From Euptelea pleiosperma (Eukaryota > Streptophyta > Magnoliopsida > Ranunculales > Eupteleaceae), in the NCBI GenBank assembly GCA_035048495.1, contig CM068541.1:18545929-18609928 (forward strand): a stretch of DNA of 64,000 bases, written 5' to 3'. The translations under genes were made by a program, and so were the position numbers. Numbering within the stretch: position 1 is the stretch's first letter; each line of letters opens with the position of its first letter. Below are positions 43,476 through 54,300 of the stretch, in pieces. The notes under the pieces were generated by a model. The model saw only the letters and a list, made by a program, of their open reading frames with translations, ran no database searches and was not told where the DNA came from.

Positions 43476-44650
43476 GTAGAGTTGTCAATGGATCCGGTTC
43501 GAGTTATCCAGACCCAATGTGATAAGAAAATATGTCGATCTGGATCCGATCCAATGAAATCGGATTTCATAATTGTGATCCAGAACCAATCTGGTAGATA
43601 AAATAGAGTTCTGAACCCGATCTGATGTGATCCAAGCCACTAAATAATAAAAAATTATAATTATAAAATTTAAATTATATATTTTATCAACTTAAAATTG
43701 AAGTATTTTACTTTTCTATAAGTCCAAAATATATTAGAAGAGAATCGAGAAGATCTCAAAGAAACAGGGAAAAGAAGGGAATGAAACAAGACAAACATGA
43801 AAGAGAAGAGAAAAAACTAAAAACAAATCTCCTCGGAAGCGCCTCAAACCTGAACATCAAATCACGGTTTAAATTTTTCTACAAAATCCAATACAAAAAA
43901 CATGAAAAAAATAATAATCATTAGTTGAAGATTTCACAACTTATAGTTTGCAAGATAGATTTCAAGTTCTTCGCATCCCAACAATAACAAAAATCATCAT
44001 CAAACGACCCAAATAATCCATCAAATATAAGTAAATCAAACTAACTTACATAATCATGTAGAGAAAAATACGAAAGAAAATGAAACCTTCATGGAGAAAA
44101 CAAAATGTTTATAAAAAAAAGTGACAACAAAAATCAAGTAGACACCTGTGATATAGAAAGTATGAGAACTTAAACATAAGAATAAGAAAATCCACAACAA
44201 TCGAAACAACTAAAACCACGAATTTATGTTGAAAAAATGAAATAAATAAAATAATATCAAAACATTTCAGTGGTTTCCTTGCTTGAGGGGGTCATTGGCT
44301 TGGAGAATTTGCAATCTCTTTTTTAATTTGTTGTTAAGGTGTATTTCGTTCTTGCTTTCCATATCCGAATTGAAATGTATATTAGCTTAAAGTTTAACTT
44401 CCTGTCTATAAGTTCTATTATGTTTCTTCAATTTTGTTATATTGACTTTATTTTTGTTAAGATTTTTGAATATATCTTATTTTGTTAAATTAGCTATAAA
44501 TAATTTGATTGTTCTAATTTCAATGTTACATTTGTTATGTTTGTATGATTTTATACAAAAATAAAATAAAAAATTATTAATTAAGAAAACCATCAATAAT
44601 ATATGACTTCAAAAATATATTAAAATAATTTATAATCTTATTTCTTTGCT
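43476..44650. other. AT-rich interior of a Helitron-like element
   Basis: No gene. 43476-43625 contains GGATCCGGTTCG / GACCCAATGTGA and GATCTGGATCCGATCCAATG phrases, a common plant low-copy repeat type. The rest is AT-rich. Confidence 0.35.
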
Positions 44651-44684
44651 TGTGCTTTAGCACAGGTCCTAGCTAATAACTAGT
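44651..44684 (+). mobile_element. Helitron 3' end (plus strand)
   Basis: Perfect hairpin TGTGCTTTAGCACA (44651-44664) followed 15 bases later by CTAG|T (44680-44683). Same architecture as the complete Helitron at 39.4 kb, opposite orientation. Its 5' end lies to the left and was not identified. Confidence 0.5.
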
Positions 44685-45164
44685 ATATACTTATATGGCT
44701 ACATCATAGTGTGGTTTGGCATGGCTTGTGCATGAATTGACTCAAATTAAATATTGAGTGGATGTACAATGTCAGGCTTGGAGATGATCAAATAAATAAG
44801 TTGCCTAAATTAAACATCAATAAATAGTTGGATCAGAAAAAATAATCAATTAACTATTGATGTTGCTCCATGAGAAACATGGTGGGTTTTGCTCTATCTT
44901 TGATGATGCCAATGGCATATTTATGTTGACCCTGAACTATCTTTGAGGATCTCAAGAAAATTTTCTTTGTAGAACTGCTACTTCAATCCCTAAAAAGTGT
45001 TTCAATGTCTCAAATCTTTGATGTAAAATTTTTGGTAATGAAAAGATTTAAGGACAGTAATAGAGGGCAAATAATTTTATGTCATAAGGATATCGTTAAC
45101 TTAGATTAGAACACTAGTGAATATAAAATCATTGGAGCATGTAAAAAATGAATCTACAATAGAT

Positions 45165-45437
45165 TGTAAGTATCCAGCTTATTTAAGATGTCACGCCTCA
45201 AATCAAGACACGCAAACCCGATCTAGAAATCTATGGGTCTACCCATACCTGAATTCTGACATGATTGTTAAGTTATTAATACTACCCATGACATCATTGT
45301 AAGTATCTAGCTTATTTAAGATGTCACGCCCCAAATTCAGACACCCGGACACCTGGACCCGATCCAGAAATTCATGGGTCTACCCATACCCGAACCCTGA
45401 TATAAGTGTTAGGTTATTAATACTACCCATAACATTA
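45165..45437. repeat. tandem duplication, 133-bp unit
   Basis: Two units (45165-45297, 45298-45437) share TGTAAGTATCYAGCTTATTTAAG, ATGTCACGCC, GACACG/ACCCGGACAC, GATCYAGAAATYCATGGGTC and TAAGTTATTAATACTACCCAT. A diverged third piece (ATGTCATGCCCCAGATCCGGGCACCC) is at 45949-45975. Confidence 0.85.
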
Positions 45438-47347
45438 TAATTAGGAAAAGAAATATTGAATGACATTATTATGCTTTTCAACCTATATGCATATTAAGTC
45501 TGTTTAATAGTTATTAACCTACGCGAAAACAATTATATTTAATATTTTATAAATAATTATTCGAATTAATCTACGTAACCTTAAGCAATTTTAATTGCTA
45601 AAACCACTCATTTCCTCGTTTTTCGAAATTGGCTTCTTTTAGTGTTTTCCAACTTAAGGGACAATGCAACATTTCACTCAGTATTCATAACACATAAACA
45701 ACACATATATCATCATTTACATGAATAGATTTGAATCTACAATGTTTAAAATTGTTGAGGTCGTCAGGTGTTCGATTAATAAAAAATTAGAGAACATTCT
45801 GATTATTATTTCCAAGGTTAGCAAATCCATCGAATTTGAACTATGCACAATAAAATGACTATGTAGGTTAGCTCTGAAAGAATCTAAAAAGGCCCATATA
45901 TTATCGAAAAGCTAATTGAAAGAGCACCAAGTTTACTGTGTTGTTCGATGTCATGCCCCAGATCCGGGCACCCCGACTTGACCAAAATGCTTGTGGATTG
46001 GCTTGTTTACCCATGATCTAAGGTGTGATAAAAATAAAAAATATTAAAGTCACCCAAAATAATTTTCAAAATTATCACAACTTATCATAAATCAAATAAA
46101 AAATATTTTCTGAAAGCACTTTAGCTAAAACATTAATTTGATAGCGCTTTGAGAAATATTTTTCGTGATTTAATGAAAAGTCAATTTTTTGTCAAACTTT
46201 TGAGAAATGGTCAATAAATTATTTATTTCAAGAATTTTGTTCTATAAATAAATATAATCAACTTTAATGAATGGACTTTGACAAAAAATTATGTTTTATA
46301 ATTTTTTGTAATTTTACAACTATTTACAATTCTTTAAAAGTGACCAGCAAAACTCAGTTGAATTTGACTATTATGAATTTTAAACAACAAAATCAAGTAA
46401 TCTACTATTCTAAACGAATTAAAGATGTTTCAAAACTCATTATTAGATCATAACAACCTTTAAAGTAATTTAAAATATTAAAATTCTACTTCAAATCCTG
46501 CATTGATCATCAACTACCTCTATTTCTTCTCGATTCTCATCAGATGCATATGAAATTATTATTATCGGTCGAAATTGTAATTTTGAAGGCCTAGTAAATC
46601 TACATGTCACATATATCTCAGATATATCATTATTCCAAAATCAACAATAATAAATATACATCAACATGGATCAATGAATTAATAATTTAATCAGTGAATG
46701 AAACATGCATCAACAATTACTCTTTTGTAACACGATGCTCACATCAAGTTCACCAAAGTACCTATAGGCAACCTCTTAGTTCATTAAATATTTTTCTTAA
46801 AAATTAAAAAGTTCATTAAATTGTCTTCTTCACAATACACACCTATGAGTTGCTTATAAAAAATAAAATTTTCTTCTACCTTACGCACCTATTAATTCCC
46901 TGTCACAGTACTCAATTCATTAAATACCCTTTCTCCCTAAAGTTAATTAAATACTCTTAGATAAATGCTTAAATAATTTTCATGTCATCATTCTTATTTT
47001 CAATACAACCCATTCATAATGATTAAATTACTTACTATGTCATTTTATCTATATTTTTTAAAACAACTATTTTTAACTAATTAATTTATTAACATGTCAT
47101 TAATTATTTATATATTTCCAAATCAATTACTTAATAACAACTTAATTACTTTCTATGTCATTACTTCCATATTTTTAAAACAACCCTTATTATCTAGGTA
47201 TAGACAACTTTACAATTTTGATTTTTTAATTATGCCTTGAGTTGCCACAATTTGTAGATTCGCCCCTCCAAACTAATATTTCAAACTGTCATTTGGGTTC
47301 AAACTTTCTTATTTGTCACTTCTTCCAAAAGGCCCCTACAATGACTC
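45438..47347. other. very AT-rich intergenic
   Basis: No gene, RNA or TIR structure recognised. Around 46770-47170 the phrases CATTAAATACYCTT and TTAACTAATTAATTTATTAACATGTCATTA repeat loosely. Confidence 0.4.
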
Positions 47348-47375
47348 ACATGCAACGCATGCGTGGCTCACTAGT
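47348..47375 (+). mobile_element. Helitron 3' end (plus strand)
   Basis: Hairpin-forming CACATGCAACGCATGCGTG (47347-47365) then GCTCA and CTAG|T (47371-47374). The GCAACGCATGCGTG segment resembles the hairpin of the Helitron at 39.4 kb (GCAACGCACGTG), so they probably belong to one family. 5' end not found. Confidence 0.55.
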
Positions 47376-47411
47376 ATATAAAAATTAGGTTTATAAGGGT
47401 ATTATCAAGAT

Positions 47412-47845
47412 GGGTCGAGCTCCGTTGACAGATCTAAAATGACAGATAAAAAAACAAGGACACAATATAAGCCACGTGGCACATTGTTACAGGACTTTGA
47501 CCATATGTATGTTTGTCCTATCCCATGATGGACCTACAAACCAAAAATCAGCCTAATTAGTGATTTATAGGCTTTGGATTGGACTTATTTTCATGGGCTG
47601 ATCTCAACTGTGGGAATTTGAGCAGTATTTGAGGTACAAAGATGCAACACTTATAAATCAGTAATCAGGCTGATCTTTGGTTTGTAGGTCCACCATGGGA
47701 TGGGACAAACATCCGTACGGTCAGAGTCCTGTAACAGTATGCCACGTGGCTTCTATTGTGTCCCTGTCAGTTTAGATATGTCAATGGAGCCCGACCCTTC
47801 ATATTGTGTCCCTGTCATTTTAGATCTGTCAACGGAGTCCGACCC
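47412..47845. repeat. foldback element with GGGTCGGACTCC arms
   Basis: Outer arms GGGTCGAGCTCCGTTGACAG...ATCTAAAATGACAG (47414) and, reversed, AGGGTCGGACTCCGTTGACAG...ATCTAAAATGACAG (ending ~47846). Standard core with CCACGTGGCACATTG, GGATTGGACTTATTTTCATGGG and mirror. The right arm is partly duplicated (GTGTCCCTGTCAKTTTAGATATGTCAA twice, ~47758 and ~47803). Confidence 0.82.
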
Positions 47846-47974
47846 TATTATTGGGGCAACTAATCTAGAAAATATTCAACTAAACTTCCTTCATTGCGAT
47901 GGGTTTTTGTTATTAGCCTGGGCCTAACTTTTTATTCTATTAGGCTACAGACATAGCCCAGGCCTTGGAAAAGA

Positions 47975-48165
47975 TTCATTGTCCTCCGCGACCTTCAAAA
48001 TTTGAAGGTCCCCCTCCCAAAATGTCTGACATGTATGCCGAGGCCTAAACCCAACCCACGTTAAACCCTCGGTTAATTGGTTAAGGGTGGTTAACAAAAG
48101 GTACGTGTCAGACATTTTCTGAGGGGACCATCAAAATTTGAAGGTCTCGGGAGACAGCGGATTTT
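47975..48165. repeat. foldback element: CTTCAAAATTTGAAG arms around a different core
   Basis: Arms GACCTTCAAAATTTGAAGGTCC and CCCTCCCAAAATGTCTGACATG on the left, mirrored on the right by CGTGTCAGACATTTTCTGAGGGG and GACCATCAAAATTTGAAGGTCTC. The interior (GAGGCCTAAACCCAACCCACG, TTAAACCCTCGGTTAATTGG) bears no resemblance to the common core. Compare 33719-34094, with the same arms and the common core. Confidence 0.8.
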
Positions 48166-48659
48166 CATCAATGGGCCAATAAGTTTGGTCCAAACCTGGC
48201 CTAGAATGAGCCTCTAGTGGTATTTCACCCGGCCATCTTGCATTATCCTTTAAAGTTCAAACCCCTAGTTCAAGGGTGCGTTTGGCTTGGGTCAGCCCAA
48301 CAAAGAAATGAATATTTGCGCCAGCCCATATTATTAGCAAGATGGGCTTAGAATTATATTTAGTTTAAACTAAAGCCCAAGTTCACACATTTTAATGTCC
48401 CAGGCCTTTGATTGAGGTCCAAGCCTAACCAATGGGGTTGCATGCTCGGCAGGCTGGTTTTCATACCAACCAGTCTCCCATGGCTCTATTCTTCTCCTTC
48501 TAGTCAAAATGAGATGACATGCATGTGAAAATGCGATAAAAATAAGCATATTTGATAATCAAAAGTCAAAGGTCATTTTAATGATAAAGAAAGGAAAGTA
48601 TTTGAAGATACAAAATTTTTATTTTAAAAATAAAGGTCATAATCCTAACAACAAGCACA
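48166..48659. other. intergenic
   Basis: No gene seen; the right part (48540-48655) is A-rich. Confidence 0.4.
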
Positions 48660-48832
48660 CTGACCGTATGGATGTTTGGCCCAGACCAAAAATAGTGGAT
48701 TTGAGTCTTTTTCATGGTTTGATTTTTAACCGTAAGATTCTAACGGCATTTGGGTTACTCAGATCTGATGGTTAGAAATCACCAATCATACTAAAATGGT
48801 CTGTAGGGTCTACCTATGGATGGGCCAAACAT
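48660..48832. repeat. short foldback core without arms
   Basis: Inverted pair TGACCGTATGGATGTTTGGCC ... GGATGGGCCAAACATG with TTAGAAATCACCAATCATACT between. Both outer arms are missing. Confidence 0.6.
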
Positions 48833-48981
48833 GTATTCAAATAAGACTAGTCAACACAGTGGTGCGGACTAAAGTATGCATATTGTATGTACCGTGTTTT
48901 TATTTTTAAAACATTTTATTTTTTGGGAAACATGAAATAACACAGTTTTTATGTGCATCTGACGAGGCACCACGAGCCGAC

Positions 48982-49341
48982 GGTCGGTCAGCGAAGCCAC
49001 TGACCACCCACAATATGAGCTACGTGGCACAATTTTAGAGGACACTAACCGTATCTGGATGTTTGGCCACTCCCTAGGTGGACCTACAAATCAAAAAACA
49101 ACCTAATTAGTGATTTCTAAGGGTTGGATTGGAGTCATTTTCATGGGTTGATTTAACCGCGGAAATTTGAGCATTATTGACCTATTATTTGGGGTACAAG
49201 GATCCAAAGGGTTGAAATCACTAATCAGGCTGATTTATTGTAGGTCCACCTACGGATTGGCCAAACATCCATAAGGCCAGCGTCCTCTAAGAGTGTGCCA
49301 TGCGGTTCATATTGTGGGCGGTTAGTGGCTTCACTGACGGT
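48982..49341. repeat. foldback element with GGTCAGCGAAGCCACTGACC arms
   Basis: Left GGTCAGCGAAGCCACTGACC, ACCCACAATATGAGCTACGTGG; right, reversed, GTCAGTGAAGCCACTAACCG, CCCACAATATGAACCGCATGG. Full core between. It shares the CGAAGCC motif with the arms at 42903 and the left end at 62880. Confidence 0.82.
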
Positions 49342-49404
49342 TGTGGGTTAGCGAAGTTTTAATTGAAGTTTTAATCTAGCACCACGTATGCAACTCAAAG
49401 ATCC

Positions 49405-50060
49405 AGAATAAATCTTTGATGACGGACCACGTGGCACACTCTTAGTGACCACTGGTCGTATAGATTTTTGTCCAATCCCAGTGTGAACCTACATAAACAA
49501 GTCTGCCTGATTAGTGATTTCTAACCATTGGATCTGAGTACCCTAAATAATGGTGGAAGCCCACGGTTAAAAGTAAGGGTCGGACTCCAGGGACCCCATT
49601 TTGGTGTACCCACATAGAAGATGAATCAATGGCCGATTTTTGGTGAGGATGATCTCCTCACCATATAGATCACCCCTACAAAAAATCAGCCCATTCTGAA
49701 ATTTTTAACCCCGTCAAATGTGGTTTTCAAGTATCACGATAAAAATCGACGGATCATACTTCTTCAACTTCTAAACCAGTCTATGAATATCAGAATGATT
49801 TGAATTTTTGTGAGGATGATCTCCTCACCATGGAGATCATCCTCACCAAAAATCAGCCATTGATTCATCTTCTATGTGGGTACGCCAAAGTGGGGGTAAA
49901 AAATGGGGTCCCTAGAGCCCGACCCTAAAAATAAACCATGAAACAGACTTCATCAACAGTAAAAAATCACTTCCGGTTATTTTATTTTTTGTCTGCAGGT
50001 CCATCTTAGATGGACCTTCTAGGGAGGGGCCATACATCCATACGATCAATGGTATTTACG
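49405..50060. repeat. foldback element interrupted by a second MITE
   Basis: Left half 49425-49572 (CCACGTGGCACACTCTTAGTG to CCACGGTTAAAAGTA); right half 49927-50060 (AAAAATAAACCATGAAACAG to CCATACATCCATACGATCAATGG). Removing 49573-49926 restores the usual GGTTAAAATAAACCATGAA junction. Confidence 0.8.
49573..49926. mobile_element. nested 354-bp MITE (GGATGATCTCCTCACC type)
   Basis: TIRs start AGGGTCGGACTCCAGGGACC and, reversed, AGGGTCGGGCTCTAGGGACC. Both continue through CATAGAAGATGAATCAATGG and GATTTTTGGTGAGGATGATC, ~90 bp of arm. Flanks AAAAGTA / AAAAATA look like a 7-bp target duplication with one mismatch. Its first bases match the arm starts at 31555 and 47414. Confidence 0.78.
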
Positions 50061-50064
50061 AATG

Positions 50065-50570
50065 AGTAGAACTTTGCTGAGGGCGGACAACAATATGAAC
50101 CACGTGGCACTCTTATAGATCACTGACCGTATGGATGTTTGGCCCAACCCTAAGTGGACCAACTGACCAAAAATAGCCTGATTTCCTAACACCATCAAAT
50201 GTGGTTTTCAAGTTACACGATAAAAATCGACGGTCTACAATTCTTCAACTACTAAACAAGTCTACGAATATCAGACTGATTTGAATCTTTGTGAGGATGA
50301 TCTCCTCACCATAGAGATCATCCTCACTAAAAATCAGCCATTGATTCATCTTCTATGTGGCTACGCCAAATGGTTGTCCCCCGATCCGGCCTTTGATTAT
50401 TTGGGGTACAAAGATCCAAAGGTTTGAAGTCCGCTAATTTTTGGTATGTAGGTCCACCTAGGGATGTGCCAAACATCCCTACGGTCATTGGCTCGTACAG
50501 TGGTCCGTCGACAAAGTTTTACCCTCGAAGAGTATGCCACGTGGCTCATACTATAGTCCGTCGTCAAAGA
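50065..50570. repeat. foldback element carrying a partial nested MITE
   Basis: Left half 50080-50180 (AATATGAACCACGTGGCACTC, GACCGTATGGATGTTTGGCC); right half 50395-50570 (TTTGGGGTACAAAGATCC to GAGTATGCCACGTGGCTCATA). Between them, 50181-50390 is the right two thirds of the MITE type at 49573, lacking its left TIR. Confidence 0.75.
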
Positions 50571-51379
50571 TTTGCTCAATGATCCAAACTTCCAAAGTAT
50601 TCTTTCTCTCCAAAGTAACGGTTGAACTGACGGTTAGTTTTGTCAACCTCCATAGTCCATATGTCGGCGCATGTTAGACAGGCGCGTACTGATAAGGCCA
50701 CGTTTGACACACGTAACCGACGTGGCGATCCACCCGTTAGTCAACCGTACGGGACTCCCGACAATGCAACCGATAGCGTTCATCTCCTTCTCTTTCTCTG
50801 GCTTTTTTCTCGTCGGCAATGGGACTTCGCCGTAAAACGGTCAGATTCCTAAACCCTGATTATTAACTAATTTTGAAAGAAATTAAGAACATAGAGGCAT
50901 TAATTTCAGGAGTTCTGTTTCAATTTTTTTTGCCAAATTTCAAATTTTAATTTATCTTTGCTTTTCGATCTTTCGACTTCAATGGGTCTGAAACTTACGG
51001 CGTTTGATTTCCACTTTGGAGTCTGTTCTGATTCTTCTTCTTCTTATTATTCAGATCAATGGATGATAGAGTTCTCTTCACATCGAAGCATTGCGATCGA
51101 GATAACACATTTACTGAAGTTTTCGATTGATAGAAGTAGCTTGAGAACTTAAGAATGCTCAGATCCTAAATAGGTTTGAAGTAGGGGATATTTGAGATCG
51201 AATTTGGTTTCAAAATCATCCGAAACTCTGAGGTTTCTTCGAAATTTCATCGAAATGCTGTAAATTGTGTACAAGACTTGGTCAAAATTGGTGGAAATTT
51301 CAAAATATAAAAAAATTATAACTTGCCTGACGTCGAAACAATATCTCAGAACCTTGATTCGACTAGTTTAGCAATAGAG
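50571..51379 (+). promoter_or_regulatory. NTMC2T6 promoter and 5' leader region
   Basis: Between the last foldback element and the start codon. 50690-50730 contains GGCCACGT and CCGACGTGGCGATCC (ACGT-core motifs). 50780-50815 is CT-rich (CTCCTTCTCTTTCTC), typical near plant transcription starts. No TATA box stands out. A 5' UTR intron is possible but I cannot place it. Confidence 0.4.
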
Positions 51380-54300
51380 ATGGCTATAACAGAGGTCTCA
51401 ATCATACATCATGTCGGTATCGTGCTCCTTTTGCTTTGGATCTTGTCTTCTTTCAGTTGTTGTCACCCTATTGCGTACTTCATATCCTTAATCTATCTCT
51501 ATCAGGTATGACCTAGTTATGTTCGATTGTTTGTTTCTGTTCTTACACTTGAATTTGAAGATTAAATGCTTTTAGGGAATCTTTTGAATTGATCGAGTTC
51601 ATGTAAAGGTTCATGAATATTATATCCGGAGGTTGCGGAAGAAAGTACAGTTCGAGGAAAGAAAACAAGCGAACCAGAGAAGGGTATGTTCTTTTTATCG
51701 CCTCTGTTATGATTTAAAACATATTATACCCTAACTTTCCCGTGCCATACTTTTGCTCTCCCAAAACAAAAAGAAAAAATATCTGTTATTACATGACCAA
51801 AGTACCCTAACATCAGAAATAGATACTAATTATGCTTCAAGTATGCTGAATTTTTAAAGGAAAATGTATTAAATAGAACTTTTGACCATTTTTTTGAATG
51901 ATGAAACGGAATTATACTCGAATTCCCACTTACTGTATTTTTTGCTGTACGCCAAATTACTAACAAGGTTCCCGCTTGCCAGTATGAGGGTGGCGATACC
52001 TTTTTGACGGGTCTTTTCGTTTTAGTGTTGAAATGAAAATGTTTAGAGATTGGAGGATGTTTTGCATGACGAATTTTTATTTCTTTCAGCTACTTTCTGA
52101 TTCAGAAACAGTGCGGTGGTTGAATCATGCGGTTGAGAAGATATGGCCCATATGTATGGAACAGATTGCATCACAGAAAATCCTCCTGCCCATCATACCT
52201 TGGTTCTTGGAGAAGTACAAACCATGGACTGCTGTATGGCTCTATCTTCTGAATAGTTTTTACTCCACAGATCATCTTATAACATGTACTCTCTTACTTT
52301 AATAACTTCAATCACTTCGCCGATGGTTTGTGTTTGAAGTGTTTCTCTATGAATACTTCACTATTGAGCATTGTCTTTATGTTATAACCAGCATAATTAA
52401 GTTTTCTATTTGTGTTATACTGCTTTTTCAATTATGTTCTCTGTTGCTTGAATTAAGGCTAAACTTTCAGCCAGAGTGACTCAGAGTATGTATGTGCATA
52501 CTTTTTATGTATGTATGAATATGTATAAGAATTTAGTTCAAACTCTAATTAGATGATTTTGTTTAAAATATCTGTTTTTGATATTAATCTCATAAACTCT
52601 ACCTGATATGTGCAGAAAAAAGCAGTGGTTCAGCACCTGTACTTAGGAAGGAACCCTCCTATGTTCACAGAAGTAAGGGTTCTTGGGCAATCGGCTGATG
52701 ATGATCACTTGGTATGTATCACTGACCTAGTTATTCTAGTGGACCTATATCTTTCATGTAATCTGCGGCCACGATTTATCTACTCTCTAACCATGGGCAC
52801 AATTTTTGATTAACTTACTGCAGATTCTGGAGTTGGGAATGAATTTTCTCACTGCGGATGATATGAGTGCTATACTTGCTGTGAAGCTAAGGAAAAGATT
52901 AGGATTTGGCATGTGGGCGAAGTTGCATGTGACAGGCATGCATGTTGAGGGGAAGGTACATATATTTGTATGGTATTATTCCTTTGAGTGGTTCAGGTTA
53001 CAGGTTCAAGCTTTTTATACCATTTGATTCTATAAGAAATTGAATTTAAGGGTATGCTAGTAAAAAAATTTAGAAGTTGTAGGGAGTTCCACAGGGTGGA
53101 GTTCTATATTCCAACTCATGTAAAGATAGACATGATCATGGAGAGAACTAGCAACAATAAACTCTTGGTTTGCATCATTTCTCAGGAGGAAGATAATTCT
53201 GACTACCATTTGATTCATGGGGAAGTTTAGGCTCATCAGTGAATACTCCTTGCATTCATATAACTTGACAGAGATTTCAATTCAATTTTTACAGACCCCA
53301 AAGCACTCCAGCATGATTAGTAGACAAGGTATGATGTTGACTTACCACTCTAATGGAAATGTAGGGAGCCAATAGTCTTGGTTTAGGCGACATTATTTAC
53401 CAATGCGGAACCTAAGAGCTGTCTTTTCTATGGAGTGCCTTATATTGCCATTGGGGGACAGCAACCATCCTGTTAACTTCAAGAAGGGTTCTAGTATGAC
53501 ATCCATGCTTAGTTAGACGGTTGTGAGTTTCCAGAATTAATTATAAAGATCTCTGAAGGAAGATATGTGAGGATTAGGAACTTATGAAATCATGCCGGGC
53601 CAGGTTTCAGAGTAGCGGCGTAGTCAAAATTTCCATCAGGGTCTTAACTTAAGCAAATTTGGACCAGCACGCTATTGCTGCAGAGTAGATAGTAGTTACA
53701 ACATCTTGGCTGGTGGACTTTGGAGTTAACAGAGGTTGTAATGGTGAAGCTCCCCAAGGCGGTATCTCGCACGTGGAACTAGGTGTTCGGTGAACTAAGC
53801 TACAAACCTCCAAGCGACTGGTGGCATGTTTAGCCCACTTTCCATTTTTCCAATATGGACTGCTGAAATGAGCTCACGGCAACAGGTGACATGTGGAGTT
53901 GGTGCTCATGGGCTTTGGTTTGAGTGATGCATGTCCCAAGCTCTTCTCCTTAGTAGTGACTTGACTGATTGCACCCTTGGATTACTACTTGGCATGTTTA
54001 TTCACCAATGGCAGAGACATAGGCATCTAGCCTTGCTGAGTGCAACTAGTAAAACTGTAGTTGCTACCAGACTTCATTTTTCTCATAATTTATGTAGTAT
54101 GGGTAGTTTAGTCATTTTATCTTCTATTATTTTGTATTATGTCATTTCATTAATGTGAAACTTCTACTGTGATTGACTTTTACTGATTCTTTTCACTTAC
54201 AGTATCCTGCTTTATATTAGTATTAGTTCTGTGGTATTCCATGTCAGTATTAGTTCTGTTTTGGGAGATAAATGTTGTTTCCACAGTAAAGAAGAGTAAA

